Positions 14,719 through 22,835 of a stretch of DNA of 47,685 nt are shown here, piece after piece. A program made the position numbers and the translations under genes. Under the pieces are notes generated by a model that ran no database searches, was not told where the DNA came from, and worked only from the letters and a program-made list of their open reading frames with translations. The DNA is from Soonwooa sp. Its GTDB lineage: Bacteria; Bacteroidota; Bacteroidia; Flavobacteriales; Weeksellaceae. The stretch spans positions 1-47,685 of the forward strand of contig NZ_JASLDS010000024.1 of assembly GCF_030151385.1 (NCBI RefSeq), written 5' to 3'. How positions within the stretch are numbered: the stretch's first letter is position 1; each line of letters begins with the position of its first letter.

Positions 14719-15030
14719 CGGTAAAATTACCGCTAACGGAAAAAGTATTGGCGAATTCGAAGAATCGGCGAAGCCAATTGTGGGCTTAATTTAAACAAAT
14801 GTTCAAGTTTAGATCAAATGGTGCCGATGCTTTTTCAGATTGTCTAAATTATGAAAAAAAACAATATGAAACTAAAAGTTCGCCGACTCTGAAAAAAAAT
14901 AAACACGTAGAAGGCAAAAGCAGTGGCGGATAAATATTACAAATCGTTCTATTATACATTTAACCTCGCATTTGATTACGCCGAACGCCACTTCGTTAGG
15001 TTTTTCCAGTAAAATGTTAGCTGCAAGTGT
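14719..15030. repeat. Cassette-array repeat R2
   Basis: Full-length copy, about 310 bp. The left end is CGCTAACGGAAAAAGTATTG (GCTAAC at 14732-14737); the right end is AAAATGTTAGCTGC (GTTAGC at 15016-15021). The left hairpin ATTGGC...GCCAAT, the TTTTTCAGA/TCTGAAAAA pair and the right hairpin ending in GTTAGGT (14995-15001) are all present. It separates the MORN gene from the LRR gene. Confidence 0.88.
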
Positions 15031-15033
15031 TGG

Positions 15034-15810
15034 TTATCTTTGCCATATTTTTTTAATCAACTTTAAAAGCTTCACAGGTTCTTTTTCAATACTTTCTTTG
15101 TTTTTTTTATCCTTTTCATCTTTTTCTTTCCATTCCGCAAAAGTCATTGATTTACCATTTGCATTTTCCCAGTCTTTGTATGTTGGTTGCACTAAGTTTA
15201 AACCGCCTTTATGAGGTTTCTCTACATATCCTTTTGCGGGATGCGGCAAATTATGTTCGCAATCAATTGAGCATAAATTTACTAATAATGGTAAGTCATC
15301 AGTTCCAATTCTTAAAGTAATCCACTTTTGATTAGTTTGTTCATGATTAATTTCCTTTTCACAAACACTACATTTAATTATTTCTGAATTATACTTAAAT
15401 GGATTATTTGTTAAGTCGGGAAAAGGCAATCTATTTTTATAATTCCCATAAAGCGCTCGTGTACTAACTCTACTATCTTTCAATTTTGTACATTTTGTTA
15501 TTTCATAAGGAAACCAATGTAAATTGTAAGATGTATAAGGGTCAAAATATTCGAGAGACGTCATTCCTCCAATTTGAGGTGGTAAGCTTTGTAAATTACT
15601 TCCGTAAAGCCAAACTTTCTTCACATTTTTTAATTTTTCAATACTTTCGGGTAGAGAATAAATTTGTGAAAATAAATCAGCTCCCAATTCTTCAAAAGGA
15701 GAAAATTCATCAGCATTTGTCTGCGCGGTTTTTTCAATATATTCACATAACTTTTTCCAAGCCTCTGAGTTTTTATCTTGTTCTTTCTGCTTAATTTTAG
15801 TTTCATTCAT
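15034..15810 (-). CDS. Leucine-rich-repeat protein with zinc-ribbon-like part
   Basis: 258 residues, no signal peptide. Residues about 45-105 hold two or three LRR units (LPESIEKLKNVKKVWLYGSNL, LPPQIGGMTSLEYFD). A cysteine cluster follows: CSVC near residue 147 and C...C around LCSIDCEH near residue 180, suggesting a zinc-ribbon-like knuckle. The C terminus is highly charged (WKEKDEKDKKNKE) and ends in a basic helix. Function unknown; LRR modules usually bind proteins. It is the single gene between R2 and R3. Confidence 0.68.
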   Translation of the reverse strand: MNETKIKQKEQDKNSEAWKKLCEYIEKTAQTNADEFSPFEELGADLFSQIYSLPESIEKLKNVKKVWLYGSNLQSLPPQIGGMTSLEYFDPYTSYNLHWFPYEITKCTKLKDSRVSTRALYGNYKNRLPFPDLTNNPFKYNSEIIKCSVCEKEINHEQTNQKWITLRIGTDDLPLLVNLCSIDCEHNLPHPAKGYVEKPHKGGLNLVQPTYKDWENANGKSMTFAEWKEKDEKDKKNKESIEKEPVKLLKLIKKIWQR

Positions 15811-15837
15811 AAACTTTGGATTTTTGATAAAGTATTG

Positions 15838-16116
15838 TGATACAAGTGCAGCAAACGGAAAAAGTATTGGCGTAGTCGAAGAATCGGCGAAGCCAATTGC
15901 GCGCTTAATCTGAACGAATGTTCAAGTTTAGACCAAAAGAGCAGATGTTTTTTCAGACTGTCCAAATTATGAAAAAAAAACAATATGAAACTAAAAGTTC
16001 GCCCACTCTGAAAAAAAATAAACAAGTAGGAGGCAAAAGCAGCGGCGGATAAATATTACACATCTTTCGATTATAACAAATCCCCCATTTTGCCAATATA
16101 ATGTTATCTGCAGTTG
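15838..16116. repeat. Cassette-array repeat R3
   Basis: Copy with left end CAAACGGAAAAAGTATTGGC, inverted repeat TGAAC-GAAT-GTTCA (15911-15924), the TTTTTTCAGA/TCTGAAAAAA pair and AAAAGTTCGCCCACTCTG. The right hairpin seen in R0-R2 is missing; the copy goes straight to CCAATATAATGTTATCTGC. The end touches the stop codon of the acetyltransferase gene at 16117. Confidence 0.85.
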
Positions 16117-16569
16117 TTATTTGCCCTTAGAATATACCTTTGGATTATATAATTCCATATAAATATCTGGGTTTGGAACTTTAATAAATCCATATTTTTC
16201 GTATAGCCAATCCGCAGTTGAAGTTAATAAAATCCATCTTCTTAATCCTTGTAAATTTGGATGTGACATTATAAAGTCCATCATTTTTTTTGAGATTCCT
16301 TTTCCTCTATATTCATCTAATAAGTATACATCTCCTAAATATGCAATTGTTGAAAAATCAGAAATTACCCTAGCAAAACCAATTTGTTTTTCTTGATAAT
16401 AGATTCCAAAATTCAATGAATTTTCTACTGATAATTTGACTTTTTCGATTGGGATTCCGTCACTCCATCCAGAATAATTCGATAAAAAATTATGAATTGC
16501 ATGTATATCTAATTTATTTTTGTCTGTTGAAATTAGAAAATCTTCAAATTTTATTTCAATGTCTATCAT
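16117..16569 (-). CDS. GNAT-family N-acetyltransferase
   Basis: 150 residues. The acetyl-CoA binding motif A is DVYLLDEYRGKGISKKMMDF (R-x-x-G-x-S variant of the Q/RxxGxG/A loop), preceded by GFARVISDFSTIAYLGDVY and followed by the WILLTSTADWLYEKYGF segment with the usual C-terminal aromatic YEKYGF. Such enzymes transfer acetyl groups to small amines or protein N termini; the substrate cannot be deduced. It is the last gene of the cassette-like array, with R3 directly after its stop. Confidence 0.88.
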   Translation of the reverse strand: MIDIEIKFEDFLISTDKNKLDIHAIHNFLSNYSGWSDGIPIEKVKLSVENSLNFGIYYQEKQIGFARVISDFSTIAYLGDVYLLDEYRGKGISKKMMDFIMSHPNLQGLRRWILLTSTADWLYEKYGFIKVPNPDIYMELYNPKVYSKGK

Positions 16570-16585
16570 CTATTATTATGTGTGC

Positions 16586-16612
16586 TTTTGTACAATTGCA
16601 AATAACTTCCAA
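16586..16612. repeat. Possible truncated end of a further cassette-array repeat
   Basis: Just upstream of the acetyltransferase ATG, GTACAATTGCAAATAACTT resembles the left ends of R0-R3 (GTAAAATTACCGCTAACGG in R2). The conserved AAAAAGTATTGG block is absent. The match is short and could be chance. Confidence 0.25.
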
Positions 16613-16619
16613 ATTGATG

Positions 16620-17324
16620 CTACTTAATAAGATTTTGAACTTGTAAATCTCCAAATCCAAAAACGCCGTATTTTAGTTTTACTTCTTCAAAAAGATCTTC
16701 AAAGTTTTTATAATTTTCTGAAAGATCTTTTAATTCCGATTGGATTTTTCCAGATTTTAAATCAATGATCGAATCTACTATTAAACTCAGCTTTCGAAAG
16801 ACTTTTGAGTTTTCGGAAGAAAGTTTCTTTAATTCTTCTAAATCATCTTCCGAAAAAGCTTTCCACAATTTTTTCGCCAATGCAATATCTTGTTCTGAAA
16901 TTTCAATTGATTTATCAATTTGATTTTCAAAATCTGTTGTTGTAAGATTTGCAAATCCATCCCAAGATTCTTCTTTTGGAAAAACACGGAAAAGCTTCAA
17001 ATCTTTTTTGACTTCACTAAGTAAAAACCACAAGTTAAGTTGACAAAAAACATCATCTTCAAACCAAAAGTAGATTACAGAAGCATCTTCGATATTTTCA
17101 AAGTTTTGAAATTCCGAAATCACTTTTTGCTGATAACCAACTTCGGATTCAGAATAAGTTTGAGCAATAAAATTTCGCCGATTTATCCAAAAATTTTCTT
17201 TCTTAACAGGACCTTCGATAAGACATTCTCTCCAAATAATCATCTGGGATTTGTCGATAACTTTACCAAGCGTCTCAGCAAGACAATCACCGTTAAGAAC
17301 ATGAAAAACTTTTGAATTGGACAT
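16620..17324 (-). CDS. DUF1835-domain protein
   Basis: 234 residues starting MSNSKVFHVLNGDCLAETLG, the typical opening of DUF1835 proteins, with the further signature WRECLIEGPV and the conserved FWFEDDVFCQLNLWFLL segment. The C-terminal half is helical and charged (DUF3658-like region not clearly recognised). Biochemical function is unknown. It starts 4 bp after the hisS stop codon and is therefore very likely co-transcribed with hisS. Confidence 0.8.
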   Translation of the reverse strand: MSNSKVFHVLNGDCLAETLGKVIDKSQMIIWRECLIEGPVKKENFWINRRNFIAQTYSESEVGYQQKVISEFQNFENIEDASVIYFWFEDDVFCQLNLWFLLSEVKKDLKLFRVFPKEESWDGFANLTTTDFENQIDKSIEISEQDIALAKKLWKAFSEDDLEELKKLSSENSKVFRKLSLIVDSIIDLKSGKIQSELKDLSENYKNFEDLFEEVKLKYGVFGFGDLQVQNLIK

Positions 17325-17328
17325 TTAT

Positions 17329-18687
17329 TTATAATTCAATATTCAAAAAATCTTCTTGACGAATGGTTCTTTGCTCGCCAGTTGTAAGATTTTTAATCGT
17401 CAAAGTTTCGTTTTCAATTTCTTCTTGTCCAAGAAAAACAAGGCTTGAAATTCCTTTTTTCTCAGCATAGGTAAATTGCTTTTTTAGTTTCGCCGCATCA
17501 GGATAAAGTTCTGCTGCGATGTTTTTATCTCTAAGTTTAGAAATAATTTTATAAGCTTCAATCGCTTCTACATCACCGTAATTTGCAAACAAATACTGAA
17601 CTTGATTGTCATTAAAATTTGGGAATAAATTCAATTCTTCTAAAACCAAATAGATTCTATCCAAACCAAAAGAAATTCCGATTCCTGGCATATCCTTAAC
17701 GCCAAAAACTTCTGTCAAATTATCGTAACGACCGCCGCCGCCAATAGAACCCATCTCGACACCATCTGCTTTAACCTCGAAAATTGCGCCTGTATAATAA
17801 TCTAAACCTCTAGCCAACGTAATGTTAAACACCAAACTCTCTGCTTCAATTCCTAAATCTCGGGCTTTTAGAATAACAAATTCTAACTCGTCAACACCTT
17901 GAAGACCAATTTCGATATTAGCAAAACGTTCTTTCAATTGAAGTAGATTTTCTAATGCATCACTTCCCTGCTCAAAAAGGAAATCTAGTTTTGCGATGGC
18001 TTCTTGAGAAATATTTTTCTCCAACATTTCTTTAACCACGCCATCTTTACCGATTTTGTCCAATTTGTCCAAAGCAACCGTAAAGTCAATCAGTTGATCC
18101 GAAATACCCGCATATTCTGCCAATCCTGAAAGAATTTTGCGGTTATTCATGTGGATAGAAACTGGCAAATTAAGATCCGAAAATGACTTAAAATACAACT
18201 TCAACAACTCCACTTCTTGCCAAAGACTTGTGCTGCCAACAACATCTGCATCACATTGATAAAATTCTCTGTAACGACCTTTCTGTGGACGATCAGCACG
18301 CCAAACCGGTTGAATTTGATAACGCTTGAATGGGAAAGTCAGTTGTCCGTTATTCATTGCTACAAATCTTGCGAAAGGCACTGTCAAATCATAGCGAAGT
18401 GCTTTTTCGGAAATTTGAGAAATCAATTTTTGAGAATTTTTCGCTGACCAATCTTCTTCTTTTGTTTTGGAAGCATAATCTCCAGAATTCAAGATTTTAA
18501 AAATCAAACGGTCGCCCTCTTCACCATATTTTCCTGTTAAAGTGGCAAGATTTTCAAAACTTGGTGTTTCTAAAGGTTGAAAACCAAATAGTTCAAAATT
18601 CTTTTGAAGTTTATTAATGATATATTTTCTACGAAATACTTCTTGTGATGTAAAATCTCTTGTTCCTTTTGCTAAACTCGGTTTCAT
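17329..18687 (-). CDS. hisS: Histidyl-tRNA synthetase
   Basis: 452-residue class II aminoacyl-tRNA synthetase charging tRNA-His. Class II motifs are visible: motif 2 FKRYQIQPVWRADRPQKGRY...REFYQCDADVVG, the histidine-specific LARGLDYYTGAIFE (HisA loop), and motif 3 GGGRYDNL...GIGISFGLDRI. The C-terminal anticodon-binding domain ends in the LKKQFTYAEKKGISSLVFLG segment. ATG 18687 (MKPSLAKGTRDF) is chosen; an upstream in-frame ATG at 18720 would add 11 residues not found in the family. Confidence 0.97.
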   Translation of the reverse strand: MKPSLAKGTRDFTSQEVFRRKYIINKLQKNFELFGFQPLETPSFENLATLTGKYGEEGDRLIFKILNSGDYASKTKEEDWSAKNSQKLISQISEKALRYDLTVPFARFVAMNNGQLTFPFKRYQIQPVWRADRPQKGRYREFYQCDADVVGSTSLWQEVELLKLYFKSFSDLNLPVSIHMNNRKILSGLAEYAGISDQLIDFTVALDKLDKIGKDGVVKEMLEKNISQEAIAKLDFLFEQGSDALENLLQLKERFANIEIGLQGVDELEFVILKARDLGIEAESLVFNITLARGLDYYTGAIFEVKADGVEMGSIGGGGRYDNLTEVFGVKDMPGIGISFGLDRIYLVLEELNLFPNFNDNQVQYLFANYGDVEAIEAYKIISKLRDKNIAAELYPDAAKLKKQFTYAEKKGISSLVFLGQEEIENETLTIKNLTTGEQRTIRQEDFLNIEL

Positions 18688-19059
18688 GCTTTGAAAAATT
18701 CTTCTTTTTGATAAAAGCAAAGTTACTAATAATCTAAGTGCTTGTTTACAATTTTGCCGAAATTTTTACAATAACATTTCCCGACAAACTTTGCAAAATT
18801 TCGGTGCTCTTTTACGCGAATTTTTCATTCTTCATTTTTGATTTAACCTGCTAAATCTTCAAATGTGAAATAAAAAATTCATATCAAAATAACTATAAAA
18901 TTTTAGCAATAAAATTTAAACAAGTCCTTAGAATTTTTGGTTTTAATTTTCCTTATAGAAATTATCACTTTTAGAACTTATCGGGATAGATTAACTTCAT
19001 CAAGAATCTTCGATAAAACCAGCCTAAATACTTAGCTTTGTCATCAAAATAATCTCGCT
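18688..19059. other. Intergenic region between divergent hisS and thioesterase genes
   Basis: About 370 bp of AT-rich DNA with no convincing gene. It has a 10-bp inverted repeat CCGAAATTTT (18757-18766) / AAAATTTCGG (18795-18804) 70-118 bp ahead of hisS, and a TAGCTTTG promoter box near its right end. A T-box-like leader is not evident. Confidence 0.55.
19033..19040 (+). promoter_or_regulatory. Bacteroidetes-type -7 box (TAGCTTTG)
   Basis: TAGCTTTG fits TAnnTTTG exactly and lies 19 bases upstream of the thioesterase ATG. No clear -33 TTTG. Confidence 0.45.
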
Positions 19060-19467
19060 ATGAAATACCACACTAGAAAATGGGTAAAACCAGAAGACCT
19101 CAACCCCAACCACACACTTTTTGGAGGACGACTTTTGGAATGGATCGATGAAGAAGCTGCTCTATACGCTATTATCCAGCTGGAAAATCAAAAAACCGTA
19201 ACCAAATATATGTCCGAAATTAATTTCGTGAATTCCGCCAAACAAGGCGACATTATCGAAATTGGACTTTTACCAATTGGATTTGGACACACCTCTCTTA
19301 CGCTAAAATGTGAAGTACGAAACAAAATGACACATCAAACCATTATCACCATTGATAAAATTGTGATGGTTGCTTTGGGCGAAAATGGAAAACCTGTCGC
19401 ACACGGCAAAACGGAAATCGAATATGTTGATGATCGATTAAAAAATCAAAATAACACAGAAGATTAG
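19060..19467 (+). CDS. Acyl-CoA thioesterase (hotdog fold, YciA/BFIT-like)
   Basis: 135-residue single hotdog domain that hydrolyses acyl-CoA thioesters. The signature PEDLNPNHTLFGGRLLEWID (N..GxxFGGxLLxWxD) contains the catalytic Asn/Asp region, and VNSAKQGDIIEI matches the second conserved segment. Short length and lack of a second domain fit YciA-like enzymes. Monocistronic: it has its own promoter box and a terminator that overlaps its stop codon. Confidence 0.9.
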   Translation: MKYHTRKWVKPEDLNPNHTLFGGRLLEWIDEEAALYAIIQLENQKTVTKYMSEINFVNSAKQGDIIEIGLLPIGFGHTSLTLKCEVRNKMTHQTIITIDKIVMVALGENGKPVAHGKTEIEYVDDRLKNQNNTED

Positions 19468-19485
19468 TTCTGTGTTATTTTTTTT
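19449..19485. terminator. Bidirectional terminator between thioesterase and ssb genes
   Basis: AAATAACACAGAA (19449-19461) pairs with TTCTGTGTTATTT (19468-19480), with the thioesterase stop codon TAG in the loop, followed by a T-run. The A-rich left flank gives a weaker T-run for the leftward ssb gene. Confidence 0.8.
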
Positions 19486-19486
19486 A

Positions 19487-19816
19487 TCAATTACTTAACA
19501 ACAAAATTTCTTCGATTCGGATTTCGGTTATTTGTCGTTTTATCCCATCTTTATCTTCGTAATTACGATACATAATTTTGCCCTCGACAGCAATTTCTTT
19601 TCCTTTAGGAACATATTTTTCTAAAATGTCGATGACTTTCCCAAAAGCTACTAAATTGTGCCATTGGGTTTCTTCCACTTTCTCACCATTTTGGTTGATA
19701 TAATAATCTGAAGTTGCAAGACTAAGACTTGCTCTTTTTGCTCTACTTTCGAAAGTGTGGATTTCTACTTCTTTTCCTGTGCGACCGATAAGTGTCACGC
19801 GATTTCTTAAAGACAT
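19487..19816 (-). CDS. ssb: Short single-stranded DNA-binding protein
   Basis: 109 residues comprising one OB fold: LRNRVTLIGRTGKEVEIHTFESRAKRASLSLATSD, TQWHNLVAFGKVIDILEKYVPKGKEIAVEGKI and YEDKDGIKRQITEI are all canonical SSB segments. The protein stops right after the OB fold (EEILLLSN) and lacks the acidic DDDIPF-type tail that bacterial replicative SSBs use to recruit partners. It is therefore probably a secondary paralog, with the main ssb elsewhere, as is common in Bacteroidetes. Confidence 0.9.
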   Translation of the reverse strand: MSLRNRVTLIGRTGKEVEIHTFESRAKRASLSLATSDYYINQNGEKVEETQWHNLVAFGKVIDILEKYVPKGKEIAVEGKIMYRNYEDKDGIKRQITEIRIEEILLLSN

Positions 19817-20006
19817 GATTTTAAAATTTTAATTAAACAAATAGATTTTGGTCGTCAAATGTTTTCCTGAATCTCTGTGACAAAGTTGCGAGAAGACGAA
19901 AACATTAGTCGGTTATAAAGTATTTAAAATCGTTTGTAGTCGTTTGTAAACGGATAAGTGTTTGAAATAGAAAATTTTGTAGATTTATTTCTTTAAAACA
20001 ATTCTA

Positions 20007-20645
20007 ATGAAAACTTCAGTCCTATTTATCCTTGTTTTAGTTTTTTCGAGTTTTTATTATTTTCAGGAAACGCAAAAGTTTTCGGATTCTAAAAGCGTGA
20101 TTAAAAACAATCAGTACAAATTGGATGTTGTCCAGAAAAGTCAAAACGACGATGCTTTGGTTAGTTTTTCATTGTTTAAAAAAGAAAATAAAAAGTGGAC
20201 TAAACTCCAAGATTATCATTTCAAAAAGCAAAATTTCTCTCTCTCTGTTGACACCAGCGAAGACCTCAACAATGATGGTTACAATGATGTCAAAATCTCT
20301 TTTGCACAGGCTGCACGTGGCGCTAATGAAGTTAATCGATTGTTTGTTTTCGATCCGAAAACGCAAAAACTTATCGATGTGGAAAATTCTGCAGACTATC
20401 CAAATCTGCATTACAACAAGAAAAGAAACTGTGTAACATCAGACATTTTTTACGGTGGAAGTGCGACTTATTTTTTAAAAATTAAGAAAAATAAATTGGA
20501 GCCTTTTGGAAAAGTTGAATATTATGATGATAGTATCTCGAGCTACAAAATTGTGGGAGGCAAAGAAATTTTATTGAAAAAAGAAGCTTATCATTCTGAT
20601 GATGGCGCAACTTTCTTTTCTAATTTTGATCCTATTGAGGAGTGA
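20007..20645 (+). CDS. Secreted or membrane-anchored protein with calcium-loop-like motif
   Basis: 212 residues. The N-terminal hydrophobic stretch (residues 5-19) acts as signal or anchor. Residues 86-94 read DLNNDGYND, a DxNxDGxxD-type calcium-binding loop as in FG-GAP, XAC2610-like and dockerin-like domains. The rest has alternating strands with no catalytic motif. No family assigned. It appears to be transcribed alone; the following gene is convergent. Confidence 0.65.
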   Translation: MKTSVLFILVLVFSSFYYFQETQKFSDSKSVIKNNQYKLDVVQKSQNDDALVSFSLFKKENKKWTKLQDYHFKKQNFSLSVDTSEDLNNDGYNDVKISFAQAARGANEVNRLFVFDPKTQKLIDVENSADYPNLHYNKKRNCVTSDIFYGGSATYFLKIKKNKLEPFGKVEYYDDSISSYKIVGGKEILLKKEAYHSDDGATFFSNFDPIEE

Positions 20646-20730
20646 TTTTTGAACTTATTTTAAAAGAAGAAATGAAGAAATAAAGAATTGAAAAGAATCT
20701 CAAGATTTTTTAAAATCCCTTAAAATACGT

Positions 20731-21057
20731 TCACTCTTTGTAAGTTAAATCGAAATTCAAAATTGTATCTTTTCTGATTACTTTTAGATTTAATTTTTCT
20801 TTTATTAAGCTATCTCCAATATTTAACTTGTCATAAATATTGTCATTCACTTGATATTTGATATTATTTTTAAGAAGTATAGTTCCTGTACCATGATTTT
20901 CGTAGTCTCGAAAAATCTTCACTATTTTAGAGTTAAATTTTCGCTTTGATTCTTGTTCATTTCTATATTTAGTTGATCCTAATTTATTCATTAGAAAAAA
21001 CAGTCCACTAAGAAAAATTAATGGTAGCGCGATTCTAAAAAAAAATTTTTGCTTCAT
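20731..21057 (-). CDS. Small membrane-anchored protein, unknown function
   Basis: 108 residues from ATG 21057 (MKQKFFFRIALPLIFLSGLF); an upstream ATG at 21075 would add six residues. One N-terminal membrane helix, then a soluble domain with a beta-rich segment (GTGTILLKNNIKYQVND) that may be an extracytoplasmic OB-like strand pair. No homology recognised. It is downstream of and in the same direction as the next secreted-protein gene, with about 50 bp between. Confidence 0.55.
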   Translation of the reverse strand: MKQKFFFRIALPLIFLSGLFFLMNKLGSTKYRNEQESKRKFNSKIVKIFRDYENHGTGTILLKNNIKYQVNDNIYDKLNIGDSLIKEKLNLKVIRKDTILNFDLTYKE

Positions 21058-21108
21058 TTGCGGAATGAATCTCATTGGATGTAGCTAATGGAAGAAATAT
21101 TTATCAAT

Positions 21109-22047
21109 TTATGGTACATAGATTGAATTTCTTGTAACTTTTTCGGTTTTTAATAATTTATGATTTCGATCGTATTTTTTGAGTTCATTATTTTCAGTTA
21201 CAAAATAGTAATCCAGTTGCCCATCTTTAAAAGAATATTCAACATCTTTTGTATTGTTTTTGTTTCTGCAAGTCCGTTGTGTAATTATTCCTTTAGTATA
21301 AAGCTCATAACACTGCTCCTCCTTTGTCTTATATGAACGCTTTAGTTTTTTCCCCATCTCATCATATTCGATTTGTTCGTCGGTTTCGTAATTCTTGTAG
21401 GATTTAGGTAATCCTTTTTCATTATAAGTTTTAGTTACATTACTGATGTAATCGTCTTCCGACTTGACTTTTCCGTTTTCAAAGTAATTGATAACTATAG
21501 AATTAGGATATTTTTTATTCTTTTTTAAAATACTTTCAAACTCTATTTTATTGTCTTTGTATCCTTTAGTTATCAAAATTGAATCGTTAATTTCATAGGT
21601 TTTAATGACTTTGCCCAAATCATCTTTTACTTCGGTAGTTGCCAATTTACCATTTTGAAAGCGAAAAGTATAATGATTTAGTTTTGAATCATAGTCTGGT
21701 ATTTTAGCTTCGGCAATTCCTACAAATTCCCCTTTGCTATTACTAGAAAACCAAATTTTTTGATTTTCCTCTTCGTTATTCAAAAAATATTTAGCTTCTT
21801 CGGATTTAAAGACTTTGTTTTCAAAAGCTTTGCTTTCTTCCTCAACACTTAGACGTTTATTGTTTTTTCTTGCTTCTTTGAATTTTTGATGCAAATCGTA
21901 ATTTGTGTATTCAAGTATTTCCAAAACACCGCTTCCATTTTCGAATTTCGCCAAATTCAAAAAATACTGTGAATTAAGTTCCTTAATTTGTTGGCCAAAT
22001 GACGCTATTTGATTTAAAAAAAATAAAACGAGTAGTAACTTTTTCAT
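21109..22047 (-). CDS. Secreted protein with MORN/YwqK-like repeats
   Basis: 312 residues with a signal peptide (MKKLLLVLFFLNQIASFG, then QQ). The central and C-terminal parts (from about residue 125) contain degenerate toxin-antitoxin YwqK-like strands: VINYFENGKVKSEDDYI, KTYNEKGLPKSYKNY, IEYDEMGKKLKRSY, YSFKDGQLDYYF. The N-terminal 120 residues are charged and helical with no known family. It is distinct from, but of the same general type as, the MORN protein at 14232-14705. Part of a run of leftward envelope-protein genes. Confidence 0.65.
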   Translation of the reverse strand: MKKLLLVLFFLNQIASFGQQIKELNSQYFLNLAKFENGSGVLEILEYTNYDLHQKFKEARKNNKRLSVEEESKAFENKVFKSEEAKYFLNNEEENQKIWFSSNSKGEFVGIAEAKIPDYDSKLNHYTFRFQNGKLATTEVKDDLGKVIKTYEINDSILITKGYKDNKIEFESILKKNKKYPNSIVINYFENGKVKSEDDYISNVTKTYNEKGLPKSYKNYETDEQIEYDEMGKKLKRSYKTKEEQCYELYTKGIITQRTCRNKNNTKDVEYSFKDGQLDYYFVTENNELKKYDRNHKLLKTEKVTRNSIYVP

Positions 22048-22094
22048 TTCACTAATCTTTGAGTTTGGAGACTATTTCTTCAAAATACAGACAA

Positions 22095-22799
22095 CTATTT
22101 TGAACCAGCCATAATATTTTTATTCCAAAGTTGTTTTGCGAACTTTCTAAAAGCTTCAGGACCTTGCAAAAAAGCTTCGTCAAACTTATATTCGCCGCCA
22201 ACATATCGCACATTATTATCATCGTCGCGTCCAAATTCTATTTTATTTTCGCCACGCATCGCAAACTTTTGATAGCCTTCATACATAATAATTTTCATAT
22301 CAGATGGACTTACATCACCATGGCAATCGGTTTTGTACATCATCCAAACTTCGGCAATTCCGTTTTTATCCAAATCAGTAATTTGAAACGTGTTATCAAT
22401 AAATTCGGCAACAATATCAACAGGACAATCGCGGATATAGTCGTAGACTTTCCAATTTGGCGGCGTCATCTCACCTTCTATTCTATAACTATATGCGAAC
22501 AATTCGGCATCGCTACCATCATTTTCATGCTTGATATTTGAGTTACGGAAAATTCCAGTTTCGCTAAGAATTGCTACATTTTTACCAGTCATGTCCTCCC
22601 ATTCGTAAGCTTCTTTAAAAATACCTTGAAAAGCAGCCGCATTTGGTAGTTGATCCTCAGTAATTTTTGAAACTTTTAAGCTTTTTATCTTTTCTTCTGT
22701 CGAATGCTCTTGGATTGTTGACTCCTCAATCTTTTTATCGTCTTTGCAAGCAATTAATGCTAAGCTTAGTAAAACAAAGGATGCAATTATTTTATTCAT
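22095..22799 (-). CDS. M949_RS01915-family surface lipoprotein
   Basis: 234 residues. MNKIIASFVLLSLALIACKDD has a lipobox (LIAC), so this is a lipoprotein. The body (AYEWEDMTGKNVAILSETG, DAELFAYSYRIEGE, WKVYDYIRDCPVDIVAEFID, FQITDLDKNGIAEVWMMYKTDCHGDVSP) matches the Flavobacteriia family named after M949_RS01915 of Riemerella, which has been linked to surface polysaccharide biosynthesis. DLDKNGIAEV is a calcium-loop-like DxDxxG motif. Actual activity is unknown. Confidence 0.72.
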   Translation of the reverse strand: MNKIIASFVLLSLALIACKDDKKIEESTIQEHSTEEKIKSLKVSKITEDQLPNAAAFQGIFKEAYEWEDMTGKNVAILSETGIFRNSNIKHENDGSDAELFAYSYRIEGEMTPPNWKVYDYIRDCPVDIVAEFIDNTFQITDLDKNGIAEVWMMYKTDCHGDVSPSDMKIIMYEGYQKFAMRGENKIEFGRDDDNNVRYVGGEYKFDEAFLQGPEAFRKFAKQLWNKNIMAGSK

Positions 22800-22835
22800 T
22801 CTGTTTTATTTTTAAAAGAGCTAAAACTAAATTCC

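Noticed and set aside
16586..16612. A fifth full repeat of the cassette array
   Set aside because: Only a weak 19-nt resemblance to the left end is visible and the diagnostic block is absent; kept as a low-confidence remnant.
12551..16616. Classical integron
   Set aside because: No integrase or attI is present and the repeats are about 280-310 bp, far from the attC size range; only the grammar is similar.
18688..19059. T-box or other amino-acid riboswitch ahead of hisS
   Set aside because: No T-box sequence or terminator-antiterminator pair was found; T-boxes are also uncommon in Bacteroidetes.
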